From Diorhabda sublineata (lineage: Eukaryota; Arthropoda; Insecta; Coleoptera; Chrysomelidae): DNA of 64,000 bases. Where the stretch lies: positions 20,155,001 to 20,219,000 of the forward strand of contig NC_079477.1 in the NCBI RefSeq assembly GCF_026230105.1, in the 5' to 3' direction. The position numbers and the translations under genes are program-made. Below the pieces are notes generated by a model. That model ran no database searches. It was given only the letters and a program-made list of their open reading frames with translations, and was not told the origin of the DNA. Numbering within the stretch: the stretch's first letter is position 1; every line of letters starts with the position of its first letter. Positions 57,534 through 64,000 of the stretch are shown piece by piece.

Positions 57534-57695
57534 GTAGATTTATGATTTTTCACAGTCACAGTAATATAAGACTGAAATTAGGTAATCGAAGACGTTAATG
57601 GAGAATAAAATAGAGACATATTGTATAACTTAATTTACGGTTAACAGATCTTAAATGGTTCCCATCAGAAGTGTCGAGATAATTCCTTCCTTCGA
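57534..57695. repeat. Dispersed repeat, copy 2 (mate at 38520)
   Basis: Same unit as 38520-38695, probably a gypsy LTR or leader piece. It lies beside gypsy gag sequence in both places. Confidence 0.7.
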
Positions 57696-58039
57696 AAATT
57701 CAACTTCGAGGGCTAACGAGGAGGTTGAACACTAGTTGGGTTGATTGGTTAGGTTTTCTGTCGGTTGCATCCACTGGGAATGAAATTTCTTGCTAACTGT
57801 GGTTCCTTAATTAGAATAAGAGAACTCGATTCAAGGATTGACCAACTACTTATATCATCTGTTTGAATCGGTAATGGGAACTGTCGGTTGTCGGCGCTTG
57901 ATAAACTATAGAAGTTACTGGTATGCAGGATCCAACCGACCCTGGTTTACTTTTTGATGGTAATCAGGTAATTGTTTTCATTCATCACGTGTCCTTCGCC
58001 AACGTAACTAACCCTTTCCAATTAGTACTTTTTTGCCAA
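57696..58039. other. Gypsy-flanking sequence, no gene recognised
   Basis: GC-richer than average (e.g. TTGATTGGTTAGGTTTTCTGTC, given as two overlapping pieces at 57740-57765). It probably belongs to the gypsy element or its scar. No protein motif was found. Confidence 0.35.
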
Positions 58040-59375
58040 CCTCTCTGTCGGGCTTCGATGGCCCCATCATAACCTGTATATCTTCTTGTCTGCTCCAATT
58101 CACAATTGGATTTGTGTTTCTCCGTGAACGTTGGCACTTTTACCTGTAGCAGTACGTAATCGAATCCTGGTTGAAGCCTATAAGCTTTTTTTTGGAACTT
58201 ACAAGATCGGGTCTCATGATGGTTCTAGTTGCTCCAGTGTCTACCAACTGAGTACATTTCTTCCCATTCACTTATATACTGTCATTCTGACATCTGAGGG
58301 AAGCTATTAGTAGAAGAGGGTATTTGGAACGATTCTGGGTCGGTGCTGCCCCCTCGTAGCTAACCCGTTCTAGTTTTCCTGCGTCTGTGTTTCTTTATTT
58401 GCGGAAGTCCTACGACGCTTACAATAACTCCGTATATGCCTTAGCACTCCACAATTCCAGCATCAAATCTTCCTTGGCTTCTTCTCAATCATACCTTTGA
58501 TTATGTTGACGATCTGGTCAAGTTTGCTCTTGTCAACTTCTTCGTGGATGGTTTTAACTTGTTGTATGAAGCCATCCATTCCATCATGTTCTCTGGTTCT
58601 GATGGATAAGCGAATCGAACAAGTCGGGCAATGTCTACCTCGTGTTCTTGAAGAGTTTTGTCCTGCTTCTACCTTCGGTTCTTCAACTCAGTTTCTTCAA
58701 GAGGTATCGTCTGGAGTACATCTAAAACATCTCCTCGCAGCGCAATGGTTGAACTCACCGCTTTCCTTTATAGGACCTATCATTTACTCTAGCGGCTCCC
58801 TCAAACTGTTTAACGTAATTAGTCCAAGACTTCTTACCATCAAACGTTGGAGCCGTGACTCGGGGAAAACTGCGATTTTCTTCGGTCTTGAGTAGTGCTT
58901 GTGGATTGCAGAATTTCATTTGTTCGATCTTTTTTTCTTTTCTTTTAGAAATGTCATTTTGTTTTCCATGTCAGCATCAATGTCAACTTTTAATGATAGA
59001 ATATCGGCAGAAATATCGCTCTTCATAGTCGAAATATCTCTCTTTATGAGGTAAATATAGTTCTTGTTAGTTGTAATCTTCCATATTGGTAGAAATATTG
59101 TTTTTAAAAACCGAAATCTCGTCCTTCTCGTCGATATTGGGAAAAATATCGTTTGTCAAAGTAGAGATATCGTCCTTCATAGTAGAAATCGATGAGATCA
59201 ATGTGGAAGACTCGTCTTTGAGTCTTTGAAAAAAATGTTTCTTCTGGATCAAAGCCGCCACTTACCAGTGGCACTTTGAGTATATCTACTAATTTATTCT
59301 TCTTACCGGATGTTTCCAACTAATGATTCTCTAATTAAGCTTTCAGTTCCGCCACTTTCAGGTCCCCAAGTCTCT
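58040..59375 (-). pseudogene. Gypsy Gag and protease, with SAP-like N-terminus
   Basis: The minus strand begins near 59375 with DLKVAELKA, a stop, LENH, a stop, then LETSGKKNKLVDILKVPLVS: a SAP-type DNA-binding helix pair (LK---L---L---GL-TSGKK--LV--L). A Ser/Thr/Asp-rich region with repeated ISTMKDDISTL-like heptads (59255-59070) may form a coiled coil. The capsid block starts RVTAPTFDGKKSWTNYVKQF. The zinc knuckle CWNCGVLRHIRSYC lies near 58425-58470. Protease: CTQLVDTGATRTIMRPDL (about 58205-58260), with the DTGAT active-site triplet. Several frameshifts and stops mean it is dead. Confidence 0.85.
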
Positions 59376-59614
59376 TAACACTACACTTAACTAACTTATA
59401 TAATAATTAATTATTTAATAATCCTTAACTAACTTTATAATTTATTTAAATTCTTCGGTTGGTTTTCTATTTCGTTCCATTCACGATGACTATTAACTGA
59501 TCTAACTCCGCTAAATAAAGTCTTTTTTATACCCAAAACGAATTTATCACAAATTTTAGAAAATGAACAAACAAAACAAATAAATAAAAAGACCCTTCTA
59601 GAAATTAGTTCAAA

Positions 59615-59615
59615 A

Positions 59616-59682
<67 letters not shown>
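59615..59682. repeat. (TA)n microsatellite
   Basis: About 65 bp. The PLE RT remnant begins within ~10 bp of it. Confidence 0.95.
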
Positions 59683-59684
<2 letters not shown>

Positions 59685-59689
59685 AACAA

Positions 59690-60600
59690 CACCAGTCAAT
59701 AAAAATGTTATAATTTTTGTTTTTAAGAAATTTTTTGTCAAGAAAAGATAAGTTCTAAATTATCCGTTTCTAGAGTAAATTTTATATTATAAGAATCGAA
59801 ACTATTGAAGTAAAATATCAAGCTCATTTTATGCAAGGGTTTATGCAAGGGATAAAATTATATCATCAACATACTTTTTAATGGAGATTAATTTGAATGG
59901 TAAAACAGATATTAAAAGTCCAAAATATAATCCATTTCATGATCTGCTAGTAAAAGGGATATTGAATAGCCCATTGGTGTTCAAAATATTTGTTACCATT
60001 TTTAATATTATAAGAAAAATATGTATTATTACGGAGGAACAAAAATGAATATAAATTTTATTCATTCTAATAGAGTTTTTTATTGAGTATGCAATTTTTA
60101 CATATACCACTCCATTTGTGCTGTAGAGCTGTAAGACATAAATTTAAGTTGACATATTACATCTAATTGGAATAAAACATAAATCTGTGATAATTTGGTA
60201 ATGGTATTAAAAGTTTCATTTATTTTTAAGGAGTCTTTGATAAATTAATCATTGTTATAATTCAAAGATTTTGTCACACTTTCAGTTAATCAATTGGAGT
60301 GTTAATTTATGCTACAATTGGTCTAGCTGTTAGAGTAGGATTGTTCCTTCGTCATTTTGTTTTCTCTTAAAAAATTTTTATAAAATTAAAATTATTAGTT
60401 GTTCTATGTATCGGATCATTAGTAAGTTTTTTATACGGTGTATTATTGGCAATAATAATTGTAATATTACCTTTGTCAGATGAAATGTCTATTAAATTTG
60501 AATTTTCTTTTAATTTTTGTAAACAAAGTCTTCAACGTAATAAACAAAAATGTAATAATTCTTTAACTCAAAGTACAAAATAGTACGTAGCTTATAGTTA
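59690..60600 (-). pseudogene. Penelope-like element reverse transcriptase remnant
   Basis: Minus strand from about 60560: KLKRLCLQKLKENSNLIDIS, then SDKGNITIIIANNTPYKKLT (PLE N-terminal K-DKGN block), a degenerate middle, then INIC-type FTIQINLH and KYVDDIILSLA (about 59845-59885). That is the YVDD catalytic box missing from the other PLE copy at 8045-9210. FTLE-like sequence then follows before it ends at a (TA)n array. Many stops. It has no GIY-YIG domain. Confidence 0.72.
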
Positions 60601-61263
60601 AAAAATATTTCAAATTCAGGCAGAAATCCTTAAAAATAATACCATACAAAAATGATTCTTACACATAATATATATTCAGTCTTAAATATATAAGATTTAT
60701 TATCAAGAATCAAAAGTATATATTTGTGCAAAAAATATTCATTTTCACATAAAAATTATAGTGCTCCTTTTAATTAAATATTGTTTTAATAAGGTCTTTG
60801 ATCAAAATAGAATATTAGGACATCCATTTTAAGTAAATTTCAAATTTAGGAAGGATTTGAGGTACCACAAAATTGAAATTATATCACGTGATAACGAATT
60901 TACTCATAAACAAACGACACTGCGAAGTGAAGAAGAATAAAAGAATAATAACATCTGTAATATTATACTTTTTAAACTCCTAATGTTTCTTCATTTTAGG
61001 AAATTTATGGTGATGGAATTATTACATATTTACATTTTCAACTGTACATTATATTTGTTCAATGTTTAGATTTGTAGATAATATATGTAATAATGTATGT
61101 AACAAAACTACATGACTTCTCTCATAGTAGTCTTATATACTACGTGTATAGACATAGTTATTTCAGACTTACAACTTGTACACATTGAGTGGATCAACTC
61201 AAAAAACTAAAACACAAATTTGTTTTTTCTTAACATTTTGATGTTTTTATCGGTTCATTACAG
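60601..61263. other. Host intron, ends in a splice acceptor
   Basis: No gene. The last bases (TTTTTATCGGTTCATTACAG, ending 61263) form the acceptor of exon 2b. Confidence 0.5.
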
Positions 61264-61351
61264 ACACGAGACCCCTGTGTTATCGAACCCCATCAAGTTA
61301 ATACATGTTGATGAAGATTTAGTTGTTTTGGATAAACCTTGCTCTATACCG
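61264..61351 (+). CDS. RPUSD2: RPUSD2-like pseudouridine synthase, alternative exon 2b
   Basis: Bounded by TTCATTACAG (ending 61263) and the donor GTGAGTACC at 61352. It is 88 nt, exactly the length and phase of exon 2a at 14975. It encodes HETPVLSNP, IHVDEDLVVLDKPCSIP: 18 of 29 residues match 2a, including all family-conserved positions (HE-P, DED, VV, KP-SIP). Differences fall mostly at conservative or surface-like positions (VVN to VLD, AS to CS). Frame and splice sites are intact, and the first base completes the Arg codon split at 5925. Function is the same as 2a (motif I of the synthase domain). No further host exon was recognised in 61352-64000. Confidence 0.9.
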
Positions 61352-62413
61352 GTGAGTACCCGTGTGATCCGGTACCACTAAAAAATCAGTTTCTTGAATC
61401 AACCGATGACAGATATTTTCATTCCTTGAACTGAGAAACAGATATTTCTACAAAATATGACGTTATCATTATTTGTAACATTCGAAAATAGATCATCCTT
61501 GCACGACAATGTTATTAACTGACAAATAATTCATATATTTGGAAATATAAATGGGGAGAAATAGCTACAGTGAACATCATGCGTTATTATTGCTGACATT
61601 CGGAAAAATTCATATAGAATAGACTATACCTTGTTTAATTTAATTTTTTCTATGAGCTTTGAATGAATGAGCGTTGGTGACGCGTGTCGACAATTGTAGC
61701 ATCTACCAGAACGCGTTTATCGAAACATGGATCGCTTGTTAATAATAAAATTTGAAATGCAAATTTAGTCGTCAGAGTATCGTGAAAAATATATTTACTT
61801 GATGTAAAAATATAGGAAAGGGTGATATTACATAATTCCATAATACGATGAATAAAATTCATAATAACATTTTGCGAGATTTAATCAAAATTGATATGAG
61901 GAAGTAATGATAATCTTAGAATGTTACTACACAAAGTTAAGGAAGACATAAGGTTCAGCGGTGCGTAGAATTATACCTAATTTCAGTTTATGGCCAAACT
62001 GGTCAAATTGTTACGAAAGTTAAATCATTTTCTTTCAATTCTAATTGTAATTTAAAAGGATGTGGTTCTAAGTCCACATTCAATATCCAACACGAAAGTT
62101 CTTCGGGATATCGCCAAGGCAGCTAAACGCGTAAACAACCTTGAGTCAATCCACATAGACTTGTTTACTGGCGCAACATTCTCTTCGTTTCTACTTTGTG
62201 GCCGCAATATTTATTTTATATTCATGGTCGGTTGCTTCGAAATTTTAAATCCATGATTTAATGAAATTTACACTTGGACAATGATTAATATTTTGTAAGG
62301 TAATACGTGTGTTGTTCTTCCTGGGTAGCGATCCATTCTGTCTAAATTTCCTAGTCTCTCGCGAGGCTCCTAAGCTAAATCGCGTACAAAAATGTATGAT
62401 CCAATTTGTATAT
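61352..62413. other. Host intron, no gene recognised
   Basis: The open stretches at 61650-61862 (minus) and 62062-62256 (plus) match nothing I know. Confidence 0.45.
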
Positions 62414-63030
62414 TACGAGGGTTGCCATTCAAGTTTTGAGTTATGGCAACACTGATATAAATATGTCAAATCTGACATTGCCATCTTAAAGTTTGACATT
62501 TTGAATGTACTCCGAACGGCTTGTAATACGAGTACTATTTGTGTTCTTTACAGATACTTCAAACATTCAGTTCGGTCTAAAAATGGAATTAAATTGGGAA
62601 CATTTTCATGCGATGGTTTTCCATGATTTTCGGCATGGATTAAACCAACAGAAGAGTGCCGATCAACTCAAGGAAACCAATCTCAGAAATGGAATAATTC
62701 TTTACCACGACAATGCGAGTACTCACACATTAACTCAAACAAAAACATGTTTGAATAGTCAAAATATCGAATTGATGGGTCATCCGCCGTACTGTCCTTG
62801 TTTGGCACCCAATAGTTTCTTTTTATTTTCGTAGATCTAAAATAAATTGAGTGAATATCATTCAGGTCTATACCTGAAGTAGCCGTTAATACGTTCAAAT
62901 TGCATGTTTTGGAGGTAACTCAATCGAAATGATGAAAATGCTTCGACAATTGGTTCAAACTTATGCAAAAGTGTATTGATGTCAATGGAGAATATTTTGA
63001 AAAACAATACAAAAACAATAAACCCTCGTA
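62414..63030 (+). mobile_element. Mariner (family B, copy 4), deleted but with both ends
   Basis: TACGAGGGTTGCCATTCAAG at 62414 and an AACCCTCGTA end at 63030 define a 617-bp copy. The frame reads MELNWEHFHAMVFHDFRHGL, NQQKSADQLKETNL (deletion point after DQL), RNGIILYHDNASTHTLTQT, then NIELMGHPPYCPCLAP, and a shifted WFKLMQKCIDVNGEYFEKQ end. The third Asp position (normally PND) is PNS, and the first Asp block is deleted. The only family B copy here with both termini. Confidence 0.88.
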
Positions 63031-64000
63031 CACATTGCAGTCATTATAATCAAATCATAGAATTTAACCCCACTATATAAATAATATTTAACAGTTGATA
63101 GAATGTTTTTTTTTTCATTTAGCAAAGGACAAAGTTTTCCCGAAAATTTCTAGGTTAATATTGGCATGTGTAAATTAGTATCTCCATTACAGATAAAATT
63201 TCTAATATCCATATGCTTCAAGAAGAAGACTAGACTAGCACATCTTAACTCTTAGTTAGTTTTGATTAATCTTATTTTCAGGATTCCATATTAAAAATAT
63301 GGGAATGAGTAAAATTGTAAATGCGTCTACAATGGTGTTCACTTATAGCTCGGACTCCATTCTTTGTTTGCTCATCTCACAGTCGAGTGCAATTTTAGTT
63401 GTACGAGTTTCTTAAAAAAGTATACTACTATAACTCCCTTCCAAAAATTATCGTTTCAAAGTGACAGTTAAAATTTTCACGCAATACGGATCCACAGCTA
63501 CATTACACCTGTATATCATTAGGCATATTTGTTTTTGGAATTCTTTTAGAATTCCAACTTCGATTCTATATTCAATATAAATGGATATTGAAAATATTTT
63601 GGGTACATTAGTTGTCTCATTAATAACAAAAACTTCTAATGGTCAGCCAATTTTGGTTTCTGATTGTGTCACAGGTAGAATTAAGTGGAATTAAAAAAAA
63701 AAAACTCAACATTTCAAAAGGTAGATTTGACATAATATTAATATGAAAGCTTGCACTTTAAGTTTAAAAGAGATGAGGTACAGACTTCGCAAAGTTTAAA
63801 AACCGTTAACTTTTAACTCGAGGCTACTAAATTAGTATAATTTGTGAAATGTCAGAATGAGTAATTATTCGTAACCAACTCAAATTTTAACAAGTTGGTT
63901 CAATTTTCTAGAAGTATATACAATTTATCTTTACCTAATTCGCATGATATTCATGCAAACTTAGGTTATATATCCATTTACAGCTTACGTTTGTTCCAAT
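63031..64000. other. Host intron, no gene recognised
   Basis: AT-rich to the window end. A short A-run at 63692-63704 is the only notable simple sequence. Confidence 0.45.

Noticed and set aside
58497..58895. 132-codon + strand open frame
   Set aside because: Antisense to gypsy Gag, whose capsid and zinc-knuckle motifs are clear on the minus strand.
1..64000. CRISPR arrays, rRNA, bacterial operons, phage-like systems
   Set aside because: No regularly spaced repeats, no rRNA-like stretches and no operon structure; the content is that of an insect intron rich in transposons.

Overview
The window is AT-rich, intron-like DNA from an arthropod, almost certainly an insect. The evidence is the repeat fauna: mariner, DD41D-type Tc1/mariner, Helitron, hAT, copia, gypsy, BEL/Pao, Penelope-like and I/jockey-type non-LTR elements of kinds common in insects, together with short introns and (TA)n microsatellites. 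Order and species cannot be fixed from sequence alone.

Only one host gene is convincing. It lies on the + strand and encodes a eukaryotic RluA/RPUSD2-type RNA pseudouridine synthase. Three exons fall in the window: 5703-5925 (S4-like N-terminal part), 14975-15062 and 61264-61351. The last two are alternative versions of the same 29-residue exon (motif I of the synthase domain). Both are 88 nt long and have the same phases, and they lie 46 kb apart. Including both or neither would shift the frame, so they look like a mutually exclusive exon pair, or else the relic of a tandem gene duplication. The rest of the gene lies outside the window or was not recognised.

The introns are filled with nested, mostly broken mobile elements. 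Left part (1-15 kb): a minus-strand non-LTR element cut by the window edge, an internally deleted mariner, and a Penelope-like element (PLE) with RT and GIY-YIG domains next to (TA)n arrays. Middle-left (15-31 kb): a possible tRNA-derived SINE, a 1.9-kb transposon with ~500-bp terminal inverted repeats full of CAGCTG motifs, a deleted Helitron lying in a (TA)n array, and a gypsy element with a well-defined LTR flanked by internal sequence on both sides. Middle (31-45 kb): BEL/Pao integrase, two related I-type non-LTR elements (one almost complete at 38939-44332 with a 13-bp target duplication) and a gypsy gag. Right (45-64 kb): an almost full-length mariner with a changed catalytic residue, a DD41D-type element with ~105-bp TIRs, a hAT inserted in copia, a 1.2-1.4-kb inverted duplication of copia, gypsy pol and gag-protease pieces, and another PLE.

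PLE termini recur at eight sites with a conserved core that resembles a degenerate hammerhead ribozyme, and several lie beside (TA)n tracts. No rRNA, tRNA, CRISPR or bacterial-type feature was seen.
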